DNA from: Desulfobacteraceae bacterium
Lineage (GTDB): Bacteria > Desulfobacterota > Desulfobacteria > Desulfobacterales > Desulfosarcinaceae
Direction of reading: 5' to 3'
Length of the DNA stretch: 64,000 nt
Assembly (NCBI GenBank): GCA_003599575.1
Contig: QZKV01000007.1
Span: 21,538 to 85,537 of the forward strand
Positions within the stretch are counted from its first letter, which is position 1. Every line of letters starts with the position of its first letter. Positions 9,225 to 18,903 of this stretch are shown here, piece after piece. The notes beneath the pieces were generated by a model. It saw only the letters and a program-made list of their open reading frames with translations, searched no databases and was not told the origin of the DNA. A program made the position numbers and the translations under genes.

Positions 9225-11265
9225 GGTAGTACTCCTTGATGGGAATAGTAATGAAAATGCCGGCCCCCTTGTTCAGGCGCGACCGGATATCGATGGCGCC
9301 GTTGAGCAAGCTGACCCTTTCGACCATGCTTTGCAGGCCCATGCGTTTTTCTTTATACGACTTTTCACGCCAGTTGGTGACGTCGAAACCCTTGCCGTCA
9401 TCGATGATGCGCAGCATCAGATTGGGCGAAGAGGCCACCAGGCGAATGGTGACCCCTTTGGCCTCGGCATGTTTTTTTACGTTGTGCAAGGCTTCCTGAA
9501 TCAGGCGGTAGATGTTGATCTGGAAATCCTGGTCCAGAGTCAAATCGTCCAGCCCGGCGGCGATGAAATCGATCTTCAGGTCGTTGGTTTGGGCAAAATC
9601 TTCGCAGTACAAAAACAGGGTGCGCACCAAGCCGAGTTGATCCAGACCTGGGGGACGAAGGTCGTACGCCAAATTGCGCACCTCCGAAATCGAGCGCTGC
9701 AGAATTTCAATCGTGCCGTTCAGCTGCCTGCGAAATTCTTCGCTCTCCGGGGGATGCGAACCGAACAAAGTCTGCAGGCGTATTTTAAGCGATGACAAAT
9801 CCTGGGCGATATGGTCGTGCAAATCGCGGGAGATCCGGTAGCGTTCGGTTTCCTGGGCCTTGAGCAGCTCGTGTGTCAAGGTGCGGATCTGCCGGCGGGT
9901 TTTGTGGCGTTCGGTAAGATCCACCCCGACCCACAGGAATTCGACAGTTTTTCCTTCGTCATTGAAAATCGGCCGATTGGTCCAGGCGACCCATACCCGT
10001 TCGCCGTTGCGCCGCTTGTTTTCCAATTCTCTGATTGTGAATTTTTCCGGATTGACGTAGAAATCATCTATCTCAGCCTGTATGCTGCGGCCGTTGCTGC
10101 GGATGGTCGGCAAAATGGTTTCCAGAAGAGAACGTCCCAGGATTTCTTCTTCCTCATATCCGAAGAACTGCTGGGCGTACTCGTTGAAAAACGTGATCCG
10201 GCCCTGGGTATTGAAGCGGATAATGAGGCTGTTGGCATTTTGGACCAGGTCGCGGTATTTGGCTTCGCTTTGGCGCAGCGCTTCTTCGGACTGCTTGCGC
10301 GAAGTGATATCGCGGGCAGTGGTGTGAATGCAGGGTATACCGGCGAAAGTTATTTTGCTGCTGCTGAATTCGGCACAGATGACCAAACCGTTCTTTAGGC
10401 GGAGGGTGGTTTCGCTGTCGAACGACTCACCGGCCTGGATGCGGTTGAAATATTCCTGATAGGTCTTTAAATCGATGCTGTTGTCCAGGTCCTGAATGCG
10501 CTTGTGAATCAGGTCCGGTTTGCTGAGGCCGGTCAGCGCAGTGGCTGCGTCATTGGCATCCAGAATGCAGCCGTTGCCGTTGCTGATGATGATGGCATCG
10601 CGCGACCCCTCGAACAAGCTTCGATAGCGCTTCTGGCTCTCGCGCAGTGTCTTTTCAATCTGGATGCGTTCTTCGATTTCAAGGCGCAACTGCACGTTGG
10701 CATGGGTCAGTTCGGCCGTTCGCGCCCTGACCATTTCTTCCAGGTGATCGCGGTGCTTGCGCAGCTCTTCTTCGTTTTGTCTGCGATCGTGGATATCCAT
10801 CATCAGGCCGTATTTGGAAACCGTACCATCGACATGCCGAACAGGCGCGTTGACCACCTGGTACCAGCGCCGGTTGACGGGGCTGATCACTTCCCAAGCC
10901 ACAGTCTCGCCGCCTCTGATAATCCGGTGGTTGATGCACCAGGGGCAAACCGTACGCCGTCCGAAGGCTTTAAAACAAAGATCGCCTGTGGCATCAAAGC
11001 CAAGGTGTTGGATCATCCGGTCGTTGAGATATTCGATACGGTAATCTTTCGAGCAGATGTAGATCAGGCCGTCGAAAGCCTCGACCATGGCGTTGAACAG
11101 CCGCTGATTTTCTTCTAGAATTGCCAAAAGAGGCCGCAGGTCGCCAATTGCCAAAAGAGGCCGCAGGTCGCCGGCCTCGCTATCGATGGCGGTGGGACCC
11201 TTGCGTAAAAATGACTGCCAATGCACCCAAGCGCTGCCCGGGGGTGGGGCGGCGTCAGCACCCAT
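9193..11265 (-). CDS. PAS-domain sensor histidine kinase (HisKA_3 / NarX type)
   Basis: Three PAS-like segments; ERYRISRDLHDHIAQDLSSLKIRLQTL H-box; IDDGKGFD G-box; overlaps the start of the downstream LuxR regulator. Confidence 0.92.
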   Translation of the reverse strand: MGADAAPPPGSAWVHWQSFLRKGPTAIDSEAGDLRPLLAIGDLRPLLAILEENQRLFNAMVEAFDGLIYICSKDYRIEYLNDRMIQHLGFDATGDLCFKAFGRRTVCPWCINHRIIRGGETVAWEVISPVNRRWYQVVNAPVRHVDGTVSKYGLMMDIHDRRQNEEELRKHRDHLEEMVRARTAELTHANVQLRLEIEERIQIEKTLRESQKRYRSLFEGSRDAIIISNGNGCILDANDAATALTGLSKPDLIHKRIQDLDNSIDLKTYQEYFNRIQAGESFDSETTLRLKNGLVICAEFSSSKITFAGIPCIHTTARDITSRKQSEEALRQSEAKYRDLVQNANSLIIRFNTQGRITFFNEYAQQFFGYEEEEILGRSLLETILPTIRSNGRSIQAEIDDFYVNPEKFTIRELENKRRNGERVWVAWTNRPIFNDEGKTVEFLWVGVDLTERHKTRRQIRTLTHELLKAQETERYRISRDLHDHIAQDLSSLKIRLQTLFGSHPPESEEFRRQLNGTIEILQRSISEVRNLAYDLRPPGLDQLGLVRTLFLYCEDFAQTNDLKIDFIAAGLDDLTLDQDFQINIYRLIQEALHNVKKHAEAKGVTIRLVASSPNLMLRIIDDGKGFDVTNWREKSYKEKRMGLQSMVERVSLLNGAIDIRSRLNKGAGIFITIPIKEYYRDREEAHSDH
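11119..11172. repeat. Perfect 27-bp tandem duplication inside the histidine kinase gene
   Basis: aattgccaaaagaggccgcaggtcgcc x2; encodes duplicated GDLRPLLAI. Confidence 0.97.
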
Positions 11266-11476
11266 GTGTCCGATCTCTTTCAGTCCGCAGGCGGTTCATC
11301 TCATGAAAACCAGCAGGGCTTATTGAACTCAATGCGTCTGCAATTTGGAAAAAAACGAACCTAACTTGCCATGAATGTCCTTAAAAAGAAAGGAAAATCT
11401 AACCAGCCGGGCAGGTAAAGGAAAGAACCCATAGGTAACAGGAATTCGCCCTCTTCCGAGCGGGGCGCAACGGAGC

Positions 11477-11592
11477 GCTAAGTACACATGTTCCTAAATA
11501 GTATGACCAACTATTCGGGGCGGAGTCGGTATCGGGGTCGCAATCGAATTCGATATCGATGCCGATTCCGATACCGACCCCGAGGCCGACCA
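11477..11592 (-). repeat. Dispersed intergenic repeat copy A with hexanucleotide palindromic core
   Basis: taAGTACACATgTTCCTAA...TCGCAATCGAATTCGATATCGATgCCGATTCCGATACCGA; matches the reverse complement of 30390-30500. Confidence 0.8.
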
Positions 11593-11837
11593 ATTCACCG
11601 ACTAAACAAATCCCCCCAAGGGCCGGCGGGCAACCATCTCCGTCCCGGACGACCCGCCCCGTGGACCTTAACTGAATCCTTTTGCGCAGGAATTGCTGCA
11701 CATATGGTTCCCCCGCTTTACTTGCCGGTTTTTTTATGTCAAATTTGGACTCGAAAGAGACCTTCACCGGCCGGCATAAATCAACCAACCGCAGTCGGTG
11801 CCTTGTTTTGAACACGTTATGTGACCAGGAAATCCTT

Positions 11838-12197
11838 ATGGAAACTCGACAGGCCATAATTTCGTTTTCGCAAAGTGAAAAAATCAAGAGCGGATTGATT
11901 TGGTGTTCCCAGTGTGTCCACATTCTCCAAAACCTGCCTGCGCCGGAACAGCAAGGTGCCCTGAGGCTGTTGCAGGCACTGGTTGCCATGATCGGTTCCG
12001 AAGCTCAAGTTTCCCGGCAGGCTTCCCAGGACCCGGTATGGTCGGAAGTGGACAAGATTTTGAACAATGCCCGTATCATGATTGACTCTGGTGTGGGCCA
12101 TGAAGTCGATTACCATTTTACACAGGCCCTGTCCCAAGTGAACCGGATCGGTCAAAGAGCCATGACCCATTTGATGGACAAGGGCCTGTTGACCTGA
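11838..12197 (+). CDS. Hypothetical helical protein
   Basis: METRQAIISFSQSEKIKSGLIWCSQCVHILQNLPAPEQQGALRLLQALVAMIG...; internal ATG 11838 preferred over the ORF-track start. Confidence 0.6.
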   Translation: METRQAIISFSQSEKIKSGLIWCSQCVHILQNLPAPEQQGALRLLQALVAMIGSEAQVSRQASQDPVWSEVDKILNNARIMIDSGVGHEVDYHFTQALSQVNRIGQRAMTHLMDKGLLT

Positions 12198-12213
12198 AAA
12201 GCGGAGAAGGGCA

Positions 12214-12537
12214 ATGGAGACCTTTTTCATCTATGTGACCACAAAGGACAAGGCCGAAGCGCGCTCCATCGGCCGATATCTGGTGCAGTCGCGTCTGGCC
12301 GCGTGTGTCAATATCTTTGAGCAGATGAATTCGATGTATATCTGGCAGGATCAATTTCAAGACGACCAAGAGGCCGTGTTGATCGCAAAAACCACCCAAC
12401 AGCGTCTGCCTGAACTCATCGAAGCGATCAAGAGCCGGCACAGCTACGATGTCCCCTGTATCGTCAGCCTGCCTATCCAGGACGGCAACCCGTCCTTTTT
12501 GCAATGGATAGCGGGGCAGGTGGAGGAAAAAACATGA
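12214..12537 (+). CDS. cutA: CutA-family divalent-cation tolerance protein
   Basis: METFFIYVTTKDKAEARSIGRYLVQSRLAACVNIFEQMNSMYIWQDQFQDDQEAVLIAKTT; full-length CutA pattern. Confidence 0.9.
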   Translation: METFFIYVTTKDKAEARSIGRYLVQSRLAACVNIFEQMNSMYIWQDQFQDDQEAVLIAKTTQQRLPELIEAIKSRHSYDVPCIVSLPIQDGNPSFLQWIAGQVEEKT

Positions 12538-12797
12538 AAGACGACCGCGGCTTGTACTACTATCCTTTTCCGACCAATAAACGCGTGCGGATGTACGTCC
12601 GGCAAAATATGGACGAAATTGAGTTCCGGATGTGGAACCAGGATGACCCGCAATTGTGGGAGGACCATGGCTGGGTGCCACACAGCGCCATCATTCAGGC
12701 CCAGGCCATGTACACGGGGCGCGGTTTCGACCCCAGAAGGGCTTATGACCTGGATCTGGCCAGGGCGCTGTTCCGAGAGAATCAGATTTCCCGGTGA
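12534..12797 (+). CDS. Hypothetical protein, translationally coupled to cutA
   Basis: ATGA overlap with the cutA stop; MKDDRGLYYYPFPTNKRVRMYVRQNMDEIEFRMWNQDDPQLWEDHGWVPHSAI. Confidence 0.6.
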   Translation: MKDDRGLYYYPFPTNKRVRMYVRQNMDEIEFRMWNQDDPQLWEDHGWVPHSAIIQAQAMYTGRGFDPRRAYDLDLARALFRENQISR

Positions 12798-12989
12798 CCA
12801 TGATAAAAATGCTTTGAAGCAGATAACCGTGCAGGTCAACCTGCACGTTCACGTGCACGGAGATCCCTCTTACACCGTGAGAGCATAGCCATATCGCTTT
12901 TGCAGAATGATCAAGTTCATGGTTTGTGAAACGCAACCAACTGAGCGAAGTAGATAACCAGAATTGACAATTCAAGCGGAACATAGAGC

Positions 12990-14234
12990 ATGGCACACAT
13001 TCAGGGTCCGGCGGGCTTGCTGGTCATCATGGCGTTGGCTTGGGCGCTGAGTGAAAAGCGGCGCCGATTTCCTTTCAAGATCGCAATCCTTGGCATTGGT
13101 TCCCAAATCGCCATTGCGGTCATCCTGCTCAAAGTGCCCATTTTTCAAAGGCTGTTCATAGCCTTGAATTCCCTGGTCATGGCATTGGAAGCCGCCACGA
13201 CCGCCGGCACCACCATGGTGTTCGGGTTTCTGGGAGGCGGCCCCCCGCCGTTCGAGGTCGATTCACCCGGGCATCTCTACATTCTGGCGTTCCGGGCCTT
13301 GCCGCTGATTCTGGTGATCAGCGCACTCTCCGCATTGTTGTTCTATTGGAGGATCTTGCCCTGGGTGGTCCGGGGGTTCGCCTGGTGCCTGACCCGCTCG
13401 CTGGGCATTGGCGGGGCTGAGGGCTTGGGGGTGGCCGCCAATGTATTCGTGGGGATGGTGGAAGCGCCTCTGTTTATTCGGCCATACCTGCTGCAGATGA
13501 CCCGCAGCGAACTGTTCTCCCTGATGGTGGCCGGCATGGCCACGATCGCCGGGACGGTGATGGTCTTGTATGCCTCACTGCTGGGCGGTCTTATTCCAGG
13601 CGTGATGGGACATATCCTGGTGGCATCGATCATCAGTGTACCGGCCGCGGTGGTCATTGCCAAGATCATGATTCCCGAAAACAGTGTGCCTACCGCGGGG
13701 CGGCACAGCGTGCCGTCAGAAGCCCATAACAGCATGGACGCCGTTACCCGGGGGACCATGCAAGGCGTCCAGCTGCTCATCAATATAGTGGCCATGCTGG
13801 TGGTGTTGGTCGCACTGGTCCATTTGATCAACCTGGTGTTGGGTCTGCTGCCCAACTGGGGTGGCACCAAGATCACCCTGCAAACCTTGCTCGGACTGAT
13901 CACAGCGCCCCTGGTATGGCTGATCGGTATCCCCTGGTCGGAAGCCCCCACGGCAGGCGCCTTGTTGGCCACTAAAACGGTGCTTAACGAATTTATTGCC
14001 TACCTGGATTTGAGCCGTTTGCCCCCCGGCGCCCTGAGCGAACGTAGCCTGATCATCATGATCTATGCCATGTGCGGGTTTGCCAATCCGGGATCGCTGG
14101 GAATCATGATCGGCGGATTGAGCACCATGGCGCCGGAAAGGCGCGCCGAGATCGTCTCGCTGGGAATTCGCTCGATTCTGGCCGGCACCCTGGCCACTTG
14201 CATGACCGGGGCAGTGGTGGGGCTGATCAGGTAG
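12990..14234 (+). CDS. CNT-family (NupC-like) nucleoside transporter
   Basis: Multi-TM; GLGVAANVFVGMVEAPLFIRPYL and YALCGFAN-like YAMCGFANPGSLGIMIGG motifs. Confidence 0.85.
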   Translation: MAHIQGPAGLLVIMALAWALSEKRRRFPFKIAILGIGSQIAIAVILLKVPIFQRLFIALNSLVMALEAATTAGTTMVFGFLGGGPPPFEVDSPGHLYILAFRALPLILVISALSALLFYWRILPWVVRGFAWCLTRSLGIGGAEGLGVAANVFVGMVEAPLFIRPYLLQMTRSELFSLMVAGMATIAGTVMVLYASLLGGLIPGVMGHILVASIISVPAAVVIAKIMIPENSVPTAGRHSVPSEAHNSMDAVTRGTMQGVQLLINIVAMLVVLVALVHLINLVLGLLPNWGGTKITLQTLLGLITAPLVWLIGIPWSEAPTAGALLATKTVLNEFIAYLDLSRLPPGALSERSLIIMIYAMCGFANPGSLGIMIGGLSTMAPERRAEIVSLGIRSILAGTLATCMTGAVVGLIR

Positions 14235-14334
14235 AAAGAAGCATTCACTCGAATTCTTCCAAGTGACCTTCTCAAAGCAGGTATGGACGTAAACGTGCGC
14301 GGCTTTAAGCCGCGCTGTCGACTCCCTAATGGAA

Positions 14335-14370
14335 AGAGGGCAACCTGCGGCTGCCCTCCGATTTTATTTT
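14335..14370 (+). terminator. Rho-independent terminator downstream of the CNT transporter
   Basis: GAGGGCA...TGCCCTC stem followed by a T-rich tract (gattttattttc); a GCGCGGCTT-T-AAGCCGCGC hairpin lies just upstream. Confidence 0.65.
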
Positions 14371-14386
14371 CTTACTTTTCTTCCAT

Positions 14387-14900
14387 TCAGAATGGCAGCA
14401 CCTGGGCCAGCTCTTCGTCGCCGAAGTCGAATTTGGCGCCCGTCAGGGGCGACGCTTCATCGTAGAAGAATTGCGGCAGACGGTCGTCTTTGGCCGTAAA
14501 TCAGGCGGCCCGGTTGAACTTCTTTTCCAGCATGAGAGTTTCGATGCGCGCGATGATATCCAGGTCCCGATCAGGCAATTGGCGCCGATCAGGGCCACCG
14601 TCGTACTCGAAGCCCGAGATGAGGTATTTGCCGTCCTTGTCGGCGAAGTCGATTGCGGTCTTTTTCTTGGCGAATTCCACGACGATGGTCTTGAGATCCT
14701 TGGACCCCATCACCGATCCCATGCCGCCGCGTGCCATGGCCCGGCTAGGCTGGCCGGTCGTGTGATCCGTCACCTGGATGGTGGAGCTGACGTACCCGCG
14801 CTCTCCGGCCGGGCAGCCGGTGCCGATGCGGACCTGCTCACATCGGACCGGGGTAATCCATCCGTATTTCCGGAAACCACAATTTTGAGCCCGTCATTAA
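14387..14900 (-). pseudogene. Decayed aldehyde:ferredoxin oxidoreductase (AOR family) remnant
   Basis: Minus-strand reading RIGTGCPAGERGYVSSTIQVTDHTTGQPSRAMARGGMGSVMGSKDLKTIVVEF... then C-terminal-like FNRAA*FTAKDDRLPQFFYDEASPLTGAKFDFGDEELAQVLPF*; in-frame TGA at 14501-14503 and large internal/N-terminal deletions. Confidence 0.8.
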
Positions 14901-15286
14901 GCTAAGCGTGGGGTGCGTCACCCATGTATCTGGCTGAGCAAACCGCATGCACCCAAGTTTCGGGGCAGTCGTTCTTCAAATACGTTGAAATACAATCAAA
15001 CTTTCAAGTCGCTCGCAAGGTGAGCGTAAACCCGGCAGGGACGATGAAAATTTTAACAATTTGAAAAACGATATGCACCTTCATACCAGTCAGGCAGTAT
15101 GGCTTAAGTCCTCACGTGAAGCTATCGCGACGTTCGACACCCCAGGCAAGGCTGCTGACTTGTACATGAAGATTACATGTGCAGATGGGCTGGACTGGGG
15201 TAAAAACCGTATTCTTTTGACGGGAAGGTCCAGGTATTTGGAGGACGCTGCTCTCAGGTATTATTTCCGCCTTTAGACGCCGCTTT

Positions 15287-15592
15287 GTGCCTGATCAACC
15301 GTACACAAGAAGGGAGAGCCAAATTTTGGATAACATCGGCTTGGAAATGTTTAAAATGTGGAACTCATCCTGGAGAAATTATGTCCAGGCGCTTGGCTTG
15401 ATGCAGGACCAGGGAGAAAGAATGCTAGACCTCGCCTTTGGTCAAAGCCAGGCGGTTCAGGAAGAAACCAAAAGACTCTTAAAGGATGGGATGACCCGGG
15501 CCCAGGAGGCCCAAAAATCATATTTGCAGGTCGTGAATGACAACTTTAAAAAAATCGAGGAGCTGCTTGGACAAAGTTACCAAGAATCCTGA
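15287..15592 (+). CDS. Small phasin-like / PHA-associated protein
   Basis: 101-aa helical ORF (MFKMWNSSWRNYVQALGLMQDQGERMLDLAFGQSQAVQEETKRLLKDGMTRAQEAQKSYLQVVNDNFKKIEELL) directly upstream of phaE/phaC. Confidence 0.6.
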   Translation: MPDQPYTRRESQILDNIGLEMFKMWNSSWRNYVQALGLMQDQGERMLDLAFGQSQAVQEETKRLLKDGMTRAQEAQKSYLQVVNDNFKKIEELLGQSYQES

Positions 15593-15833
15593 CCGACACA
15601 AGCTGCGGGAAAAAGATGCCCGGCCTAAAAATTGAATCTTAATCAACAAAGGCTGGGCTTCGTTTTTCTACAACCGGTGCGCAGCGCTGTACGGGGACAT
15701 GGTTCCTGCCGACTTGGCGGACGGGAAACATGAGGCGGGCGGAAACCGCCAAAAATGAGCGCAGATGAAACAAGCATTTTTTCAAGGATGTCAGTTATTC
15801 TCAGATAAAGTTCTTACATGAAGGGAGTTTCAA

Positions 15834-16943
15834 ATGGCTATGGCCGAACAAGCCAACGATTTCTTTTCCCAGTTGGGGGAATTTCAAAAAAAATCGTATG
15901 TCCAGTGGGGGGATGCTTACAACAAATTGTACCATCCATTGTTCGATTCCATGAACTACTGGCAGGGGATGAAGATGCCTTTTCAAATGCCCGATCTTTT
16001 CACCAAATGGAATGAAAAGATCAAGGAACCCGTCGGAAAATCCGCAGATCAGGTCAATGAGGATCTCGGGCCCCAGACGATTGACCGAATGATGCGGGCC
16101 AGCAATGTGTTCGTTGCATTGAATGAGTTTTGGATGGAGACTCTAAAAGAACTGCCGGAACTCTATAAAGTAAAAGGAGATGCCGAAAAATCCCGCGAGA
16201 TCTTCGATATGTGGGGAGAGCGCTACAAAAGCCTCTTTGAGAAAATGCTTGGCATGCCGGTTTCAAATGCGGCCGAGGAAATCATGGCCTCCTGGCTGAA
16301 CACCATCCAGATGGATCAGACCGCATTGGGCCTGGTCTGGAATCCCTGGATAGAAGCCATGCCAAAATTGCAGGAACAGGCCGAGAAAATTACCAAAGGA
16401 GATTTTTCCGCGATTGCCGAAGGATTCAGCCTCTGGCGCGATGTATATAACGATACCTTGGGCCGGATTTTCAGAATGCCGGCTTTCGGGCTAACCAAGG
16501 AGCATACCGAAAGGGTCAGAAAGGCCTATGCTGCCTACATTCAATTCGCATCATCGCTGCCGTATTTGTATCAATTTTTCTACAACACAGGGATGACGGC
16601 CCTCAAGGAGGTGTTTCACAAGCTGCAGAATTTGAAGTTTGATGAATTGACACCGGAAACCATGCGGGAAATCTACAAAATATGGTTGACCACCAACGAG
16701 AATGCATTTTTCGAGCTCTTCAAGAGGCCCGATTTCAGCAATACCATGGGCGAGGTTTTCAACTATGGTCTCAGGTTCAAAAAGCGGCTTGATGATCTGA
16801 CCGCGGAATGGTGCAAGTCCCTTTCCATCCCCACAAACCGCGACCATGATAAAATGGCCACGGCCATTCACGAGCTTCGCAGAAAAGTGCGGCTGCAGCA
16901 GAAGAACATTGATGCACTTCAACATAAACTTGAGAGCTTATAA
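15834..16943 (+). CDS. phaE: Class III poly(R)-hydroxyalkanoate synthase subunit PhaE
   Basis: Size, helical C-terminal ELRRKVRLQQKNIDALQHKL, and direct linkage to class III phaC. Confidence 0.85.
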   Translation: MAMAEQANDFFSQLGEFQKKSYVQWGDAYNKLYHPLFDSMNYWQGMKMPFQMPDLFTKWNEKIKEPVGKSADQVNEDLGPQTIDRMMRASNVFVALNEFWMETLKELPELYKVKGDAEKSREIFDMWGERYKSLFEKMLGMPVSNAAEEIMASWLNTIQMDQTALGLVWNPWIEAMPKLQEQAEKITKGDFSAIAEGFSLWRDVYNDTLGRIFRMPAFGLTKEHTERVRKAYAAYIQFASSLPYLYQFFYNTGMTALKEVFHKLQNLKFDELTPETMREIYKIWLTTNENAFFELFKRPDFSNTMGEVFNYGLRFKKRLDDLTAEWCKSLSIPTNRDHDKMATAIHELRRKVRLQQKNIDALQHKLESL

Positions 16944-16960
16944 AAGAGAAGGAGAAACTG

Positions 16961-18073
16961 ATGCAGCTGACACCCGAAGAAGTAGCCGCAAAGTATTTCA
17001 AGGAAATTGAAAAATACAACAGCCGTCTTCTCCGTATAACCGAGACCCTGCTGGAAAAGGAGGACGTGGACCTTGCAACTTCTCCAAAGGATCTTGTCTT
17101 TCAAGAAGATATCATGAGTCTTTACCATTTTAAACCTTCGAAGCAGATCAAATGCCCGATTCCGTTGCTCATCACCTATGCCCTTGTGAATCGTGAGACC
17201 ATGATGGACCTTGAAGAAGGGCGAAGCCTTATCCGCAATCTGCTCAATCTGGGAATGGATATATACATGATCGTATGGGGCTATCCATCCAGAACCGAAC
17301 GCTATCTGACACTCGATGACTACATTGATGTCTATATGGACGATTGCGTGGAGTACATTAAAAAAGAAAGAGGCATCAACAGCCTCAACCTGATGGGAGT
17401 CTGTCAGGGTGGCACGTTTTCAGCCATCTACGCTGCGCTCTACCCGGAGAAAGTCCGTAATTTGATCACCATGGTGACTCCTATCGATTTTCATACGGAA
17501 GATGGACTTTTAAACATCTGGGCCCGTTACCTCGATGCAGATTTGATGGTGGATGCGCTGGGCAATATACCGGGGGATCTTATGAATCTCGGGTTCCTGA
17601 TGCTCAAACCCTACCAGCTCATGATGGACAAATATATCGGCCTTGTAGATGGGGCTGAAAACCCAAGGGCGGTTGAAAGCTTCCTGAGGATGGAAAAGTG
17701 GATTTTCGACAGTCCCGACCAGGCCGGTGAAACCTTCCGCAAATTCATCAATGAGATGTTTAAGAAAAACAGCCTGATCAAGGGCGAACTCGAAATCGGG
17801 GGCAAAAAAGTGGATTTGAAGAAGATCGATATGCCGGTGTTGAATATCTACGCGGAGCAGGATCACCTGGTGCCGCCCTCTTCATCAAAGGTTTTCGCCA
17901 AATATACTTCCTCCAAGGACTTCACCAACAAGAGCTTTCCGGTAGGCCATATCGGCATGTATGTGAGCTCCAAAGCCCAGTACGATCTGGCCCCATTGAT
18001 TGCGGATTGGCTTATCAAACGCTTTGCAAGCACGAACAAAGTCCGGGTATTTACCTCCCCGAGCATGGCGTAG
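16961..18073 (+). CDS. phaC: Class III PHA synthase subunit PhaC
   Basis: LMGVCQGGTFSAIYA lipase-box-like Cys motif; 370 aa; AEQDHLVPPSSS and VGHIGMYVS segments. Confidence 0.92.
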   Translation: MQLTPEEVAAKYFKEIEKYNSRLLRITETLLEKEDVDLATSPKDLVFQEDIMSLYHFKPSKQIKCPIPLLITYALVNRETMMDLEEGRSLIRNLLNLGMDIYMIVWGYPSRTERYLTLDDYIDVYMDDCVEYIKKERGINSLNLMGVCQGGTFSAIYAALYPEKVRNLITMVTPIDFHTEDGLLNIWARYLDADLMVDALGNIPGDLMNLGFLMLKPYQLMMDKYIGLVDGAENPRAVESFLRMEKWIFDSPDQAGETFRKFINEMFKKNSLIKGELEIGGKKVDLKKIDMPVLNIYAEQDHLVPPSSSKVFAKYTSSKDFTNKSFPVGHIGMYVSSKAQYDLAPLIADWLIKRFASTNKVRVFTSPSMA

Positions 18074-18336
18074 AGAAATAGATCAATTTCATAAGCAAAC
18101 AATCAACCAGGGTGCTTCTCCTTTCAGCGGCTAAACACACCGCAAAGGGGAGGCGCCCGTGATTCGCCCGGCAGCTGCGAACTGTTGCATTGATCCGATG
18201 CGCCCATTTCGGGACAGAGCCAGAAAAAGGAAAAACGGGCTCCTGACCTCTGGCGCCGGTTTCTAAAAACGAGTGGCGCCGGGCCGCATAACGTCCCTTC
18301 GCATACCTAAAAACACATCAACAATGGAGTAAATTC

Positions 18337-18765
18337 ATGAACAAAGGGTTGACCCTGCACCAGCTGGCCGTTGATCAAACCTACGAGAAAAGCGTGACTG
18401 TGCAAGAAGAAATGATCAAGCTGTTCGCACAAGCCACCGGCGATCACAATCCCATCCACCTGGATGAAGAATATGCCAAAGGAACCCGGTTTGGGACTCG
18501 AGTGGCTCATGGAATGCTTCAGGCGGGTATTTTATCTGCGATCCTGGGAATGGAATTTCCTGGTATCGGCACCATCTATCTTTCGCAAACCCTCAAGTTT
18601 ACGAGGTCCGTTTTTATCGGGGATACGATTCATTTCAATCTGAAGGTGCTCGAGGTGATTCCGGAGAAGAATCGCGTTCGTCTGGAAACCGTGTGCAGCA
18701 ATCAAAAAGGCGAGACGACCCTGGTCGGAGAGGCTGTGGTTTTGCCCCCGAGTCAAACTGATTAG
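18337..18765 (+). CDS. MaoC-like (R)-specific enoyl-CoA hydratase
   Basis: FAQATGDHNPIHLDEEYAKGTRFGTRVAHGMLQAGILSAILG hydratase-2 motif; PHA cluster context (PhaJ-like). Confidence 0.9.
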   Translation: MNKGLTLHQLAVDQTYEKSVTVQEEMIKLFAQATGDHNPIHLDEEYAKGTRFGTRVAHGMLQAGILSAILGMEFPGIGTIYLSQTLKFTRSVFIGDTIHFNLKVLEVIPEKNRVRLETVCSNQKGETTLVGEAVVLPPSQTD

Positions 18766-18903
18766 TTTGTCGGGATTGGCTGCGTTCGTTGGGTTGTTTC
18801 AGGAACAGTGTATTTAGCGGCCCTTGATTGGAAATGCACATGAGCGGCAACGCTTTTAATCGGCGGCGGGCGGCGTATCCTGCCGCCGAAGGACTTCCGG
18901 AAT

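Noticed and set aside
11399-11989. 196-aa minus-strand ORF (VGIGIGIDIEFDCDPDTDS)
   Set aside because: Translation of the hexanucleotide repeat element and antisense to the 11838-12197 gene; low-complexity artefact rather than a protein.
14501-14503. In-frame TGA in the AOR remnant as a selenocysteine codon
   Set aside because: The position corresponds to a Gly in AOR-like sequences as I recall them, and the gene is otherwise badly deleted, so a nonsense mutation is simpler.
15061-15276. 71-aa plus-strand ORF between the AOR remnant and the PHA locus
   Set aside because: No family signature and uncertain start; insufficient support.
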